In this document: positions 51,234-59,822 of the stretch, one piece after another | Layout of the letters: each line of letters opens with the position of its first letter | Position numbering within the stretch: the stretch's first letter is position 1 | Assembly: GCF_014207845.1 (NCBI RefSeq) | Contig: NZ_JACHLC010000003.1 | Span: 186,001 to 250,000, forward strand | Length of the DNA stretch: 64,000 nucleotides | Direction: 5' to 3' | Source of the DNA: Chryseobacterium shigense | GTDB taxonomy: Bacteria; Bacteroidota; Bacteroidia; Flavobacteriales; Weeksellaceae | The notes under the pieces: model-generated | Database searches by the model: none | Told to the model about the DNA's origin: nothing | What the model saw: the letters and a program-made list of their open reading frames with translations, nothing else | Made by a program: the position numbers and the translations under genes

Positions 51234-51821
51234 TCAATGGATTTTATTTTTCTTACGGATTCTGCTCAGGAATTCTGCTGAAATTCCCAGATAGGAAGCA
51301 ATGAGGTATTGTGGAATTTTAGCCGTGATTTCCGGATAATTTTGTACAAAATCCAGGTAACGGTGTTCTGCGTTATAAATATGGTTGTAGATAATTCTTT
51401 TTTGAAGCGCGCCAAGATAACTTTCTAAAATGATGCGGAAATATCTCTCAAGAGACGGAATCTGCTCCAGCATTTTTTGAAATGACTGAAAACTGATCTG
51501 CAAAAGGTCTGTTTTTTCCAGCGCCTGAATATTGTATATGGAGGGTTCCTGTTTACGAAAACTGTCCATATCTGTTGCCCACCAGTTGTCTACTGCAAAA
51601 TAAAGAATTTCTTCATTACCGTTATCAGCATTGATACAGAAGGCTTTTAAGGTTCCGGAAACAATATAATTATCTGTACGGCAGATCTCCCCGTTTCTCA
51701 ATAGGTAATCTCCTTTCTCCAGAGTCTTTTCTGACCAGAAAGTGTTCATCAGCACTTGTTCCTCTTTTGTGAGTTTAATGTGCCTTGAAATGGCATCAGC
51801 TAATTTTTGCGAACCGTTCAA
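51234..51821 (-). CDS. Crp/Fnr-family transcriptional regulator
   Basis: 195 residues: an N-terminal cyclic-nucleotide-binding-like beta-barrel (EKGDYLLRNGEICRTDNYIV, LKAFCINADNGNEEILYFAV) and a long dimer helix. A short C-terminal winged HTH contains IPQYLIASYLGISAEFLSRI. No CxxC or iron-sulfur cysteines of the Fnr type are seen, and the usual cAMP-binding Arg is not obvious, so the ligand is uncertain. It precedes an azoreductase-like gene on the same strand, a frequent pairing in Bacteroidota. Promoter box at 51857. Confidence 0.87.
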   Translation of the reverse strand: MNGSQKLADAISRHIKLTKEEQVLMNTFWSEKTLEKGDYLLRNGEICRTDNYIVSGTLKAFCINADNGNEEILYFAVDNWWATDMDSFRKQEPSIYNIQALEKTDLLQISFQSFQKMLEQIPSLERYFRIILESYLGALQKRIIYNHIYNAEHRYLDFVQNYPEITAKIPQYLIASYLGISAEFLSRIRKKNKIH

Positions 51822-51856
51822 AATATTTGTTGGGATTTGGTAAATATGATGATATG

Positions 51857-51864
51857 CAAATGTA
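51857..51864 (-). promoter_or_regulatory. Bacteroidota -7 promoter box for the Crp-type regulator
   Basis: Minus strand reads TACATTTG, exact TAnnTTTG, 35 bases before the ATG at 51821. Confidence 0.55.
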
Positions 51865-51907
51865 AGGAAAGGAATTGTAAATAGGTTTATCAGTTATCCT
51901 AAAAGAA

Positions 51908-51943
51908 AAACAGGAAAAACGATTTAAATCGTTTTTCCTGTTT
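51908..51943 (-). terminator. Terminator of the tRNA-Glu/rpsT region
   Basis: Perfect palindrome AAACAGGAAAAACGAT/ATCGTTTTTCCTGTTT with loop TTAA, continuing into TTTCTTTT on the minus strand, immediately after the last tRNA-Glu gene. May also function for the opposite strand. Confidence 0.85.
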
Positions 51944-51945
51944 AG

Positions 51946-52017
51946 TAGCCCGTAGGGGAATCGAACCCCTCTTACCAGAATGAAAATCTGAGGTCCTAAC
52001 CGATAGACGAACGGGCC
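51946..52017 (-). tRNA. tRNA-Glu (anticodon UUC), copy 1
   Basis: 72 nt; acceptor stem GGCCCGT/ACGGGCT with discriminator A and no encoded CCA. Anticodon loop TTTTCAT between CAGA and TCTG gives anticodon TTC; T-arm GGGGTTCGATTCCCC. Identical in sequence to copy 2 at 52116. Confidence 0.96.
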
Positions 52018-52115
52018 TTCTATCTTCCACTATCAGATAGTGTGTTAGTTTTTTGTTTTTATAAGTTTACAACTCTTATTATTTAATCACGCCAATTAGT
52101 AATGATTAAATTTAG

Positions 52116-52187
52116 TAGCCCGTAGGGGAATCGAACCCCTCTTACCAGAATGAAAATCTGAGGTCCTAACCGATAGACGAACGGGCC
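52116..52187 (-). tRNA. tRNA-Glu (anticodon UUC), copy 2
   Basis: Same 72 nt as copy 1 (acceptor GGCCCGT/ACGGGCT, anticodon TTC). It lies 98 bases upstream of copy 1 on the same strand and just after rpsT. Confidence 0.96.
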
Positions 52188-52197
52188 AACTATACTT

Positions 52198-52452
52198 TTA
52201 CGCTAATTTATTAACGTGCTTTGTTAATTTGCTTTTCAAGTTAGCTGCTTTGTTCTTGTGGATAATATTTTTCTTAGCTAATTTATCCAATAAAGCGATA
52301 ACTTTTGGCAGTTGCTCTGTAGCAGCAGCTTTGTTTTCTTCATTTCTCAAAACTTTAAGAGCAGTTCTTGCAGTCTTGTGATAATATCTGTTACGAACTT
52401 TTCTAACTTCGTTTTGTCTAATTCTCTTTAATGCTGATTTATGATTTGCCAT
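52198..52452 (-). CDS. rpsT: 30S ribosomal protein S20
   Basis: Binds 16S rRNA in early 30S assembly. I chose the ATG at 52452, giving [20 protein letters not shown] and 84 residues, the usual S20 start and length. The longer frame from 52473 would begin inside the promoter box (52471-52478). The protein is Lys/Arg/Ala-rich and all-helical ([40 protein letters not shown]). It is embedded among tRNA-Glu genes, with copy 2 beginning 10 bases after its stop. Confidence 0.95.
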   Translation of the reverse strand: MANHKSALKRIRQNEVRKVRNRYYHKTARTALKVLRNEENKAAATEQLPKVIALLDKLAKKNIIHKNKAANLKSKLTKHVNKLA

Positions 52453-52470
52453 ATCGTTCAAATGTGAGTG

Positions 52471-52478
52471 CAAAACTA
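52471..52478 (-). promoter_or_regulatory. Bacteroidota -7 promoter box for rpsT
   Basis: Minus strand reads TAGTTTTG, exact TAnnTTTG, 18 bases before the ATG at 52452. Its position excludes the longer alternative start of rpsT. Confidence 0.6.
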
Positions 52479-52519
52479 TAAACTTTTTTTTAATCTGCCA
52501 AATTTATTTCTGAAATTTT

Positions 52520-52840
52520 TCAATTTTCTTCTGACAGGTATTTTCTGAGTTTATCTATTGCTTGTTCTATTTTTAAATTCTCTTGTTCTCGTTCTATTTT
52601 CTTGATTGTGCTGCTTAGCATAATCATCGCATTGTTCCATTCTCCAGTGGTATTGGTAAAGGTAAGTCCGTCAATCGTTACTTCAAAAGCAACCCTTTCT
52701 CCTGTCCTGTAAAGCCTGAAACTTATTTTATCATCCCTGCCTGTAATCCCGTCTTCATTGATTTGTAAATCGTAACTTTTTGGGTTAGAGTGGATTTTCT
52801 TAAAAAGAAGTTTGGCTTCTTGTATTTTTAAATCCGGCAT
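52520..52840 (-). CDS. Hypothetical protein between tRNA-Glu and rpsT
   Basis: 106 residues, no signal peptide. It begins MPDLKIQEAKLLFKKIHSNP and shows a beta-rich middle (KISFRLYRTGERVAFEVTID, LTFTNTTGEW) and a long charged C-terminal helix (IKKIEREQENLKIEQAIDKL). It is probably cytoplasmic. No family recognised. It starts 14 bases downstream of tRNA-Glu copy 3 and could be transcribed with it. Confidence 0.6.
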   Translation of the reverse strand: MPDLKIQEAKLLFKKIHSNPKSYDLQINEDGITGRDDKISFRLYRTGERVAFEVTIDGLTFTNTTGEWNNAMIMLSSTIKKIEREQENLKIEQAIDKLRKYLSEEN

Positions 52841-52854
52841 GATATGAAATTTGG

Positions 52855-52926
52855 TAGCCTATAGGGGAATCGAACCCCTGTTGCAAGAATGAAAATCTTG
52901 AGTCCTAACCACTAGACGAATAGGCC
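52855..52926 (-). tRNA. tRNA-Glu (anticodon UUC), copy 3 (divergent)
   Basis: 72 nt; acceptor GGCCTAT/ATAGGCT, anticodon loop TTTTCAT between AAGA and TCTT (anticodon TTC), T-arm GGGGTTCGATTCCCC. Same anticodon as copies 1 and 2 but differs in acceptor, D and anticodon stems. Confidence 0.95.
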
Positions 52927-52984
52927 AAATTTTGAGGTTGCAAAAGTAATAATTAACTTTTTAACTTCAAAATTATTTTTTACG

Positions 52985-54274
52985 TTATTTGAAAACTTTT
53001 TGGATAATAGTATTCTTGATTCCTTTGGATTCAAGGTCTTTTTGAAGCTTTACAGCATCCTCCAGAGTAAATACTTTACCATAGGTGTAATAGAACACGC
53101 CATTCTCTTTATTTCTTTCCACATCTTTCAATGTCTGAAGAATAAATGAGTTGCCGTTCAGTTTATCGCCGGTATAAACCTCAATGGTATAGTAACCAGT
53201 CAGCAGTTTCTGATTAGGCATGAATCCTACTGCATAAGCATTTCTGAATCCTGCATCTTTAGCCGTTTTAAGATTGATATCTCTTACAGAAGCCATATTG
53301 GTAACCCCGTAATAATATTTGTACTGGCCGTTGTCTTTAATAGGCAGAATATAGTTTAAGCCTTTTAAAGCCGGATCTCCATCATTGTATTTTGTAGGAG
53401 AACTCAGCAATAAAATTCTGAAATCATTTTTTAAAGGAGTTTCCGCAGGTTTTTCAGGCTCAGGTCTTTTTATAGCAACAGATCCTCCGCCTGTTTTTCT
53501 GTCAATTGCTTTTTTATAATCAATGATAGCATTATAAATACTCTCTGCAATTTCGTCCTGTCCCTTTTCAGAGGCCAGATAGTGACTTTCTTCAGGGTGG
53601 TTGATGAATCCTGTTTCTATCAGTACGGATGGCATTGCATTCATACGCAATACGTGAAGGTTTTTCTGGAAAACACCTCTTGAAAATCTTTTGTCCTTAT
53701 TTACAAAATTGTTTTCTACCAGTCCGCCAAGCAGTAAGCTGGATTCCAGGTATTTGTTCTGCTGGAGTTTCAGGGCAATAAGAGATTCCGGAGAACTTGG
53801 ATTATAAGATCCGAAAGTCTGTCTGTCTTTTTCATCAAGAAAGATCACATCATTTTCTCTTTTTGCTACTTCCAGGTTTTCATCATTCTGGTTGGGTCCC
53901 TGTACATAAGTTTCAGTTCCGTAAGCTGTAGGTCTTTGCGAAGAATTACAGTGGATAGAGACAAAAAGGTCCGCTTTACTTCTGTTAGCCAGATTGGTTC
54001 TGTCTGAAAGAGAAGGGTATTCGTCAAACTTACGGGTATATATTACTTTGAAATCTCTGTTTTTTTCCAGCATTGATCCTACTTTCAGGGTAACGGCGAG
54101 CGTAACATCCTTTTCTGCAACTCTTCCGATATCCGAATAAGTCCTGTTCGCTCCATGATCACTTCCTCCATGACCGGCATCCAAAACGATTGTAAATTTC
54201 TTTTGCGAAAAAATTAAAATGCTGGAAAGGATGAAGAGAAATGATAAAATTATTTTAAATTTTTGCTTGTACAT
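52985..54274 (-). CDS. N-acetylmuramoyl-L-alanine amidase (Amidase_3, AmiC-like)
   Basis: 429-residue periplasmic zinc amidase that cuts the amide bond between MurNAc and the stem peptide, normally in cell separation. Signal peptide about 1-23. Amidase_3 ligands and catalytic residues are visible: H35 (VLDAGHGGSD), E54 (VAEKDV), H108 (VSIHCNS) and E220 (VLIETGFINHPEE). After about residue 255 comes a linker and a C-terminal region with SPOR-like character (YYTYGKVFTLEDAVKLQKDL, ESKGIKNTIIQKV). Divergent from lptD across 53 bases, suggesting coordinated envelope expression. Confidence 0.93.
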   Translation of the reverse strand: MYKQKFKIILSFLFILSSILIFSQKKFTIVLDAGHGGSDHGANRTYSDIGRVAEKDVTLAVTLKVGSMLEKNRDFKVIYTRKFDEYPSLSDRTNLANRSKADLFVSIHCNSSQRPTAYGTETYVQGPNQNDENLEVAKRENDVIFLDEKDRQTFGSYNPSSPESLIALKLQQNKYLESSLLLGGLVENNFVNKDKRFSRGVFQKNLHVLRMNAMPSVLIETGFINHPEESHYLASEKGQDEIAESIYNAIIDYKKAIDRKTGGGSVAIKRPEPEKPAETPLKNDFRILLLSSPTKYNDGDPALKGLNYILPIKDNGQYKYYYGVTNMASVRDINLKTAKDAGFRNAYAVGFMPNQKLLTGYYTIEVYTGDKLNGNSFILQTLKDVERNKENGVFYYTYGKVFTLEDAVKLQKDLESKGIKNTIIQKVFK

Positions 54275-54296
54275 CTTACAGTTTTAAAAATTATAC

Positions 54297-54304
54297 TAAT
54301 TTTG
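54297..54304 (+). promoter_or_regulatory. Bacteroidota -7 promoter box for lptD
   Basis: TAATTTTG, exact TAnnTTTG, 23 bases before the TTG start at 54328. Confidence 0.55.
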
Positions 54305-54327
54305 AGCCTTAATTATATAGAATAAAA

Positions 54328-56913
54328 TTGGCCAAAACCGTCCTCAAAAATATATTACAAATTTTAATTATCCTAATTTTTAACAATTTTTTAGCACAGA
54401 AAACACCTGAAAAATTGCCTAAAAATGCGGTTAATGATACTATTTCCAAAAAGGATACCATTGTTGTAAAAAAGGAAGCTTTAGATGATATTCTCCATAC
54501 AAAAGCGGATGATCAGCGAAGAGATGTTCCCAAAAAGATGACGTTTCTGAATAAAAATGCCCAGGTAAAGTATCAGGATATGCAGATAGATGCAGATTAT
54601 ATCTCTATTGATGATAATAAAAATTTAATCTACGCACGCGGAAAACTGGATTCTTTAGGCAAGATCATTGAACCTGTAATAACAACTCAGGCCGGTAAAA
54701 AATATGAAACCAATGAGTTCAGTTACAACACAAAAACAAAACAGGCCATAGCTTTCAATGCAAGAACAGAAGAAAGCGAAGGAGTAATTACCGCACAGAA
54801 AACAAAAAAATATAACGATTCCGTTTTCGCAATGAGAAATGCGGATTATACTACGGACGAATATTATATCAAGAAAAAAGATACCGTTTCGGATTACTTT
54901 ATGCGTGCATCCAACATCAAGCTTATCAAGAATAAAGATAAATCGCAGATCGTTACAGGGCCTATCCAGATGTATATAGAAAAAGTGCCTACTCCGCTTA
55001 TTCTTCCGTTTGCCATTCTTCCGTTTTCACAAAAGAGGGCAGCCGGTATCCTGATTCCAAGTTTCGGGGAAAGGGAAGATGTAGGTTTTTTCCTTAATGG
55101 ATTAGGATATTATCAGCCGATAGGGGAACATTTTGACCTTAAAGTACTTGCCGATATTTATACCAAAGGAAGCTGGAACTTAAGACCGCAGATGAATTAC
55201 CTGAAAAAATACCGGTATTCCGGAACATTTACAGCAGATGTGGGAACTATGGTAAGAGGAATCAAAGGTCTGGATGATTATACCAAGAACAGCACCTACA
55301 GAATTGCATGGACTCACACACAGGACACAAAGGCTAATCCTTTCCTGACTTTCAGTGCTTCCGTGGATATTGTAAGTACCAAATTTTATAACAATCCGCT
55401 TAATAACAACTACATTTTCAACCAGAATGTTCTGAACACCCAGCAGAGTTCAGCGGTAACAGTTACCAAAAGATTCCTGAAACTGCCTGTTACCATCACA
55501 GGAACAGCATCGTATTCCCAGAACTTTGCTACCGGGCTTGCAGACCTTCGTCTTCCGCAGATGAACGTGGCGATTAACCAGTTTTATCTGTTTAAATCCA
55601 AAACAGGGGTAAGACAGGGGCTTCTTGAAAATATCACCGTGAATACAGGCTTTAACCTGACCAACTTTGTAACCACACAGGAGAATGAACTTTTTACAAA
55701 GGCAATGTGGGATAAAATGCAGACAGGGCTTAAAAATAACATTGCTTTGGGAACCAATACAACCATTGCCAAATATTTTACATTCAGCTTAAGTGCAACA
55801 GTTGATAATGCTTTAACAACAAAAACTCTTAAGAAATATTATGATCCTGTAAATAATGTGGATGTTGATGAAATCCAGAAGAATATAGCAGGATATTCTA
55901 CCTTTTCTTCATCTGCCAGCCTCCAGACAACCCTTTACGGAATGTTGAAATTCAAAAAAGGTTCTGCTGTAGAAGCGGTAAGACATATGATGACGCCAAG
56001 CCTTAGCTTTACCTATTCACCGGATTTCTCAAGTCCAGGGTTCGGATATTATAAGAATTATTATAATGCGGAAGGAGCTTTGACACCTTATTCTATTTTT
56101 GAAAAAGGAATTGTGGGAAGTCCGTCAAGCGGTGTGGTAGGAGCTTTAGGATTTAATATCGGGAACAATATTGAAATGAAGGTGAAGTCTAAAAGTGATT
56201 CTACCGGTGTGAAGAAGATAAAAATCTTTGAATCTCTTAATCTTTCAGGGAACTATAATTTTGCAGCAAAAGATCACCCGTGGTCTGTATTCAGCATCAA
56301 TGGGCAGTCTTCTTTCTTTAACAATAAATTAAACGTTAATACCAGCCTTTCACTGGATCCTTATAAGATAGTTTTTGCTCCGGGTGCAACACAGGGAGTA
56401 AGAACGGAACAGTTCGGACATTTCAGTGTACAGGGATTCAACGTGCAGTTATCATATCCTTTAAGCAGCGAGATTTTCGGCGAGAAAACAGATTATGCTA
56501 AAAAGTATCCTGCGAAAGGAGAGGTAAGAAATGAAAATTATTATTTTGATGATGATAATTATGCCCATTTCGATCAGGCATGGACGTTGAATATCAATGC
56601 CAACTATGCTTACTCAAAAGGCTTATCGGCTCTTGGGACCAAGATTGCCTCCGTAGGTCTGGACGGAAGCATCAAACTTACTCCATACTGGAATATCAAT
56701 GGAAGCACGCATTTTGACCTGGTGACGAAAGATCTTGCCTATACAAGAATCGGGTTTTCCAGAGATCAGAGAAGTTTTACAATCAATTTTAACTGGGTTC
56801 CTTTCGGGCAGTATAAAGTATATGACTTCTTCATCGGTATCAAAGCCAATATCTTAAGTGATGCCCTGAAGTATAAAGACAGAAGTTTCACACAGCCTGG
56901 TGCACCTTTCTAA
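54328..56913 (+). CDS. lptD: LPS-assembly outer membrane protein LptD (Bacteroidota type)
   Basis: 861-residue outer membrane translocon that places lipopolysaccharide in the outer leaflet. Start is TTG 54328 (MAKTVLKNILQILIILIFNN), the only option near the promoter; it gives a normal signal peptide. Residues about 70-200 form the OstA/LptA-like beta-jellyroll (QVKYQDMQIDADYISIDDNK, LIYARGKLDS). The family signature GPIQMYIEKVPTPLILPFAI followed by LPFSQKRAAGILIPSFGERE leads into a large barrel. Divergent from the amidase gene; ridA follows with its own promoter. Confidence 0.92.
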   Translation: MAKTVLKNILQILIILIFNNFLAQKTPEKLPKNAVNDTISKKDTIVVKKEALDDILHTKADDQRRDVPKKMTFLNKNAQVKYQDMQIDADYISIDDNKNLIYARGKLDSLGKIIEPVITTQAGKKYETNEFSYNTKTKQAIAFNARTEESEGVITAQKTKKYNDSVFAMRNADYTTDEYYIKKKDTVSDYFMRASNIKLIKNKDKSQIVTGPIQMYIEKVPTPLILPFAILPFSQKRAAGILIPSFGEREDVGFFLNGLGYYQPIGEHFDLKVLADIYTKGSWNLRPQMNYLKKYRYSGTFTADVGTMVRGIKGLDDYTKNSTYRIAWTHTQDTKANPFLTFSASVDIVSTKFYNNPLNNNYIFNQNVLNTQQSSAVTVTKRFLKLPVTITGTASYSQNFATGLADLRLPQMNVAINQFYLFKSKTGVRQGLLENITVNTGFNLTNFVTTQENELFTKAMWDKMQTGLKNNIALGTNTTIAKYFTFSLSATVDNALTTKTLKKYYDPVNNVDVDEIQKNIAGYSTFSSSASLQTTLYGMLKFKKGSAVEAVRHMMTPSLSFTYSPDFSSPGFGYYKNYYNAEGALTPYSIFEKGIVGSPSSGVVGALGFNIGNNIEMKVKSKSDSTGVKKIKIFESLNLSGNYNFAAKDHPWSVFSINGQSSFFNNKLNVNTSLSLDPYKIVFAPGATQGVRTEQFGHFSVQGFNVQLSYPLSSEIFGEKTDYAKKYPAKGEVRNENYYFDDDNYAHFDQAWTLNINANYAYSKGLSALGTKIASVGLDGSIKLTPYWNINGSTHFDLVTKDLAYTRIGFSRDQRSFTINFNWVPFGQYKVYDFFIGIKANILSDALKYKDRSFTQPGAPF

Positions 56914-56943
56914 TATCAGATTGACAATTGTAAATATAAATTT

Positions 56944-56951
56944 TATATTTG
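56944..56951 (+). promoter_or_regulatory. Bacteroidota -7 promoter box for ridA
   Basis: TATATTTG, exact TAnnTTTG, 72 bases before the ridA ATG, just after the lptD stop. Confidence 0.55.
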
Positions 56952-57023
56952 CACCAGAATACATTCCAATGTGACCACTGCCGGTGATTGCATAGAACCT
57001 CAGAAAAAAATAAATATCCGTAT

Positions 57024-57404
57024 ATGAAACAAATAATCAACACAGTTAATGCACCTGCAGCAATAGGGCCTTATTCACAAGCTAATATGGCAAACGGGGT
57101 TTTATACATCTCCGGGCAAATCCCTGTAGATCCTGCAACTGGTAAACTGGTAGAGGGAATTGAGAAGGAAACACACCAGGTTATGAAAAACCTTCAGGCT
57201 ATTCTTACTGAAGCAGGAATGACCTTCAAAAATGTAGTGAAAGCTACCATCTTCCTTAAAAGTATGGATGATTTTGCAGTAATGAATGATATTTATGCCT
57301 CATATCTTGATGCAGACAGCTACCCGGCCCGTGAAACTGTACAGGTTTCATGCCTGCCTAAGAACGTTGATATTGAAATTTCTATGATTGCACATCAGGA
57401 TTAA
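57024..57404 (+). CDS. ridA: RidA-family reactive intermediate deaminase
   Basis: 126-residue trimeric enzyme that hydrolyses reactive enamine/imine intermediates such as 2-aminoacrylate. I chose ATG 57024 (MKQIINTVNAPAAIGPYSQA), the conserved start; an upstream in-frame ATG at 56988 adds 12 atypical residues. Signature YLISGQIP-like LYISGQIPVDPATGKLVEGI and the catalytic Arg in YPARETVQVS are present. Its stop overlaps the next ATG by one base (TAATG), so the two genes are coupled. Confidence 0.95.
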   Translation: MKQIINTVNAPAAIGPYSQANMANGVLYISGQIPVDPATGKLVEGIEKETHQVMKNLQAILTEAGMTFKNVVKATIFLKSMDDFAVMNDIYASYLDADSYPARETVQVSCLPKNVDIEISMIAHQD

Positions 57405-57859
57405 TGAATTTTATAAGAAATACATTTGCGATTCTTGTAGGCCTTGCTATAACAGGGCTTATTATTACTCTTGGGATAAGAGTTTTTCCGCAATGGATCA
57501 CTTTCGAGGCTTTTGCTCCTTTTGAGCACTGGCAAAGGTTTCTTTACAGTATGAGAGGCGATAATGCATTTTTCGGGTTTCTGCTGTTTATTTCCGGGCT
57601 TGGAACAACGATAGGGGGTGTGGCTACTGCGCTTATTGTGAAGTATGCTAAAGTGGCATATGCTATTCTTATCGGCTTTATCATGCTTTTTATAGCCATG
57701 CTGGATGTTATTGTATTTCCGTATCATCCTACGTTTTATAAGATCTCTATTTTTCTCACTTTTTTCCCGTTTTCGTGGATAGGAGGGAAGATTGTAGCAG
57801 TGATTTATGAGCGGAAGAATAAAAGAAGAATTGCCGAGAAAATGAACAAAACAAAATAA
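57404..57859 (+). CDS. Small inner membrane protein of unknown function
   Basis: 151 residues with four hydrophobic segments: FAILVGLAITGLIITLGI, FFGFLLFISGLGTTIGGVAT, AYAILIGFIMLFIAMLDVIV and ISIFLTFFPFSWIGGKIVAV. A Lys/Arg-rich tail (YERKNKRRIAEKMNKTK) follows. This is a compact integral membrane protein with no recognisable catalytic motif. It is coupled to ridA by a one-base overlap and ends at a strong terminator at 57859. Confidence 0.7.
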   Translation: MNFIRNTFAILVGLAITGLIITLGIRVFPQWITFEAFAPFEHWQRFLYSMRGDNAFFGFLLFISGLGTTIGGVATALIVKYAKVAYAILIGFIMLFIAMLDVIVFPYHPTFYKISIFLTFFPFSWIGGKIVAVIYERKNKRRIAEKMNKTK

Positions 57860-57889
57860 AAAAACGCTGCAACATCTGCAGCGTTTTTT
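57859..57889. terminator. Bidirectional terminator
   Basis: Stem AAAAAACGCTGCA/TGCAGCGTTTTTT with loop ACATC. The flanking A and T runs allow it to serve both the plus-strand ridA operon and the convergent minus-strand protease gene. Confidence 0.92.
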
Positions 57890-57919
57890 GTTAATATGAG
57901 AAGACAGTTGTCTGCTTGA

Positions 57920-59449
57920 TTAAGGCATCTTGAATCCTTTGGTATAGATTCTTCCGTAGTCGTCCACGAATTTCACCTGTACATTACCCTGGTATTTATC
58001 AAGGATCTTTTCTACATCTTTCTGTGAATTGACCGGTTTACCGTTGATTTCTATAATGATGTAATTGTCTACAATTCCGATTTTGGCCATCTCACTTCCT
58101 TCGCTTACATTTTTGGCAACAACGCCACTATTCAGGCCATATTCTGTTTTGAATTTTTCATTAAGCGGATCGAAATCTGCCCCTATTTTCTCAGTGACGC
58201 TCAGATCAGCTTTTGTTCTTGTTGAAGTTCCTCCTTTCTGGTCTTTCAGCGTTACTGTAGTTGTGTTTTCTTTACCGTTTCTTGAATAAGTTACCTGAAC
58301 TTTATCTCCAGGACGCTTGCTTCCGATAGACATGGAAAGATCAGCAAAATCAGTAATGTCATAACTGTCTATTTTAGTAATGATGTCACCTTTTTTAAGA
58401 CCTGCATCTTCCGCGCCGCTGTTATCTCCAAATCCTGTAACATAAACCCCCGAACCGGATTTGATACTGGTTTTATACTGTTGATTATAGGCAGCCACCT
58501 GCTGATCGTTGGAAAGATCTAATGATGAAACTCCTAAGAATCCTCTCTGTACAATTCCGAACTTCTTGATATCCTCAACAATTTTTCTTGCTAAATTGGA
58601 AGGAACGGCAAATCCGTACCCCTGATAATATCCTGTGGTAGACTGGATGGCAGAGTTAATACCGATAAGGTCACCATTAACATTTACCAGCGCTCCTCCT
58701 GAGTTACCGGGGTTAATGGCGGCATCGGTCTGGATAAAGCTTTCAATTGGGTTGGTTGCTTTTCCCTGGCCTCCAAGGATTCCGATTCCTCTGCCTTTAG
58801 CAGAAACAATTCCTGCAGTTACCGTAGAGTTTAATCCCAACGGGTTTCCTACTGCAAGTACCCATTGTCCTACTTCAATATTGTCTGAATTGGCAAAATT
58901 TAAATAAGGAAGTCCTTTTTCTTCAATCTTTAATAGTGAGATGTCCGTATTAGGGTCTGTTCCTACCAAAGTTGCGATATAAGATTTTTTATTGCTTAAA
59001 ACCACTTCCAGTTTATTAGCCCCTGCCACAACGTGGTTGTTAGAGATAATGTATCCGTCCGGCGAAATAATCACCCCGGATCCCATTCCTGAAGGCATAT
59101 TGTCCGGAGCCTGCTTCTGTCTCTGCTGGCCTCTTCCTCCTCCTCCCAAAGGATCTCCGAAGAAGAAATCAAACAGATCCTGTTCTGAAGCTCTGCTCGT
59201 TCCTCTGCTTTGGTAATTTTTAATAGTAACAACAGCCGGAACCGTTGTTTTTGATGCTTTTACAAAATCGTCACCCACAACCCCCGTATTCATTCCTACA
59301 AATGATGCGTTTGGAGCGGCTGCTGTAAAATAAGATGGGTCGCCATTATTGGAATGTTGACCGAAATATTGTATTGTCCCAACGGTAGTAGCTCCTGAGA
59401 CAACTCCCACTACTGCAAATGGTAATAGTTTTTTTAAAGTACTCTTCAT
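57920..59449 (-). CDS. Do-type (HtrA/DegP-like) periplasmic serine protease
   Basis: 509 residues. A hydrophobic N-terminal signal or anchor (about 8-26) is followed by a trypsin-like domain with the triad H139 (SNNHVVAG), D169 (PNTDISLLK) and S250 (NPGNSGGALV). Two PDZ domains follow: PDZ1 about 310-395 (RGFLGVSSLDLSNDQQ, GAEDAGLKKGDIITKIDSYD) and PDZ2 in the last 100 residues (EGSEMAKIGIVDNYIIIEIN). Such proteases degrade or chaperone misfolded envelope proteins. A Gly/Gln-rich loop after residue 100 matches the LA loop region. Own promoter at 59494; terminates at 57859. Confidence 0.95.
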   Translation of the reverse strand: MKSTLKKLLPFAVVGVVSGATTVGTIQYFGQHSNNGDPSYFTAAAPNASFVGMNTGVVGDDFVKASKTTVPAVVTIKNYQSRGTSRASEQDLFDFFFGDPLGGGGRGQQRQKQAPDNMPSGMGSGVIISPDGYIISNNHVVAGANKLEVVLSNKKSYIATLVGTDPNTDISLLKIEEKGLPYLNFANSDNIEVGQWVLAVGNPLGLNSTVTAGIVSAKGRGIGILGGQGKATNPIESFIQTDAAINPGNSGGALVNVNGDLIGINSAIQSTTGYYQGYGFAVPSNLARKIVEDIKKFGIVQRGFLGVSSLDLSNDQQVAAYNQQYKTSIKSGSGVYVTGFGDNSGAEDAGLKKGDIITKIDSYDITDFADLSMSIGSKRPGDKVQVTYSRNGKENTTTVTLKDQKGGTSTRTKADLSVTEKIGADFDPLNEKFKTEYGLNSGVVAKNVSEGSEMAKIGIVDNYIIIEINGKPVNSQKDVEKILDKYQGNVQVKFVDDYGRIYTKGFKMP

Positions 59450-59493
59450 TGTATATCTTTCTTTTTATTTATTGATTTTTGTTTTATCGTAAA

Positions 59494-59501
59494 CAAATTT
59501 A
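59494..59501 (-). promoter_or_regulatory. Bacteroidota -7 promoter box for the Do-type protease
   Basis: Minus strand reads TAAATTTG, exact TAnnTTTG, 44 bases before the ATG at 59449. Confidence 0.5.
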
Positions 59502-59782
59502 ATGTTAAATAAGTAAGCAATTAGTATGCTATGTTTCAATTTTAACTAAAATTTAACGGCTATTATGCCATTTTATAAATTATGTCATAATCCTCAATGA
59601 TGTATTAACAAAACTTAAAATATTCTTAAACCGAAAATATGACATTTTGTAAAGCGGTAACAGTAAAAATGTCAGGTATTAAGATACAACAATAAACCAA
59701 AAGTCTTTCACGGATTATTATTACAGGTCATTAAATTACTCATTATGCTTTACCGGATAAGCAGGTTCAATGTAAAAATGAT

Positions 59783-59790
59783 TATATTTG
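59783..59790 (+). promoter_or_regulatory. Bacteroidota -7 promoter box for trhO
   Basis: TATATTTG, exact TAnnTTTG, 32 bases before the trhO ATG. Confidence 0.6.
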
Positions 59791-59822
59791 CAAAAATTTT
59801 TCTCACTTAAAACGTTTATAGC

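Larger units (their letters stand above)
59450..59822. other. Intergenic region between divergent protease and trhO genes
   Basis: 373 bases with no gene-like frame. It contains one promoter box for each flanking gene (59494 on the minus strand, 59783 on the plus strand). Several AT-rich near-palindromes occur but none is convincing as an operator. Confidence 0.5.
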
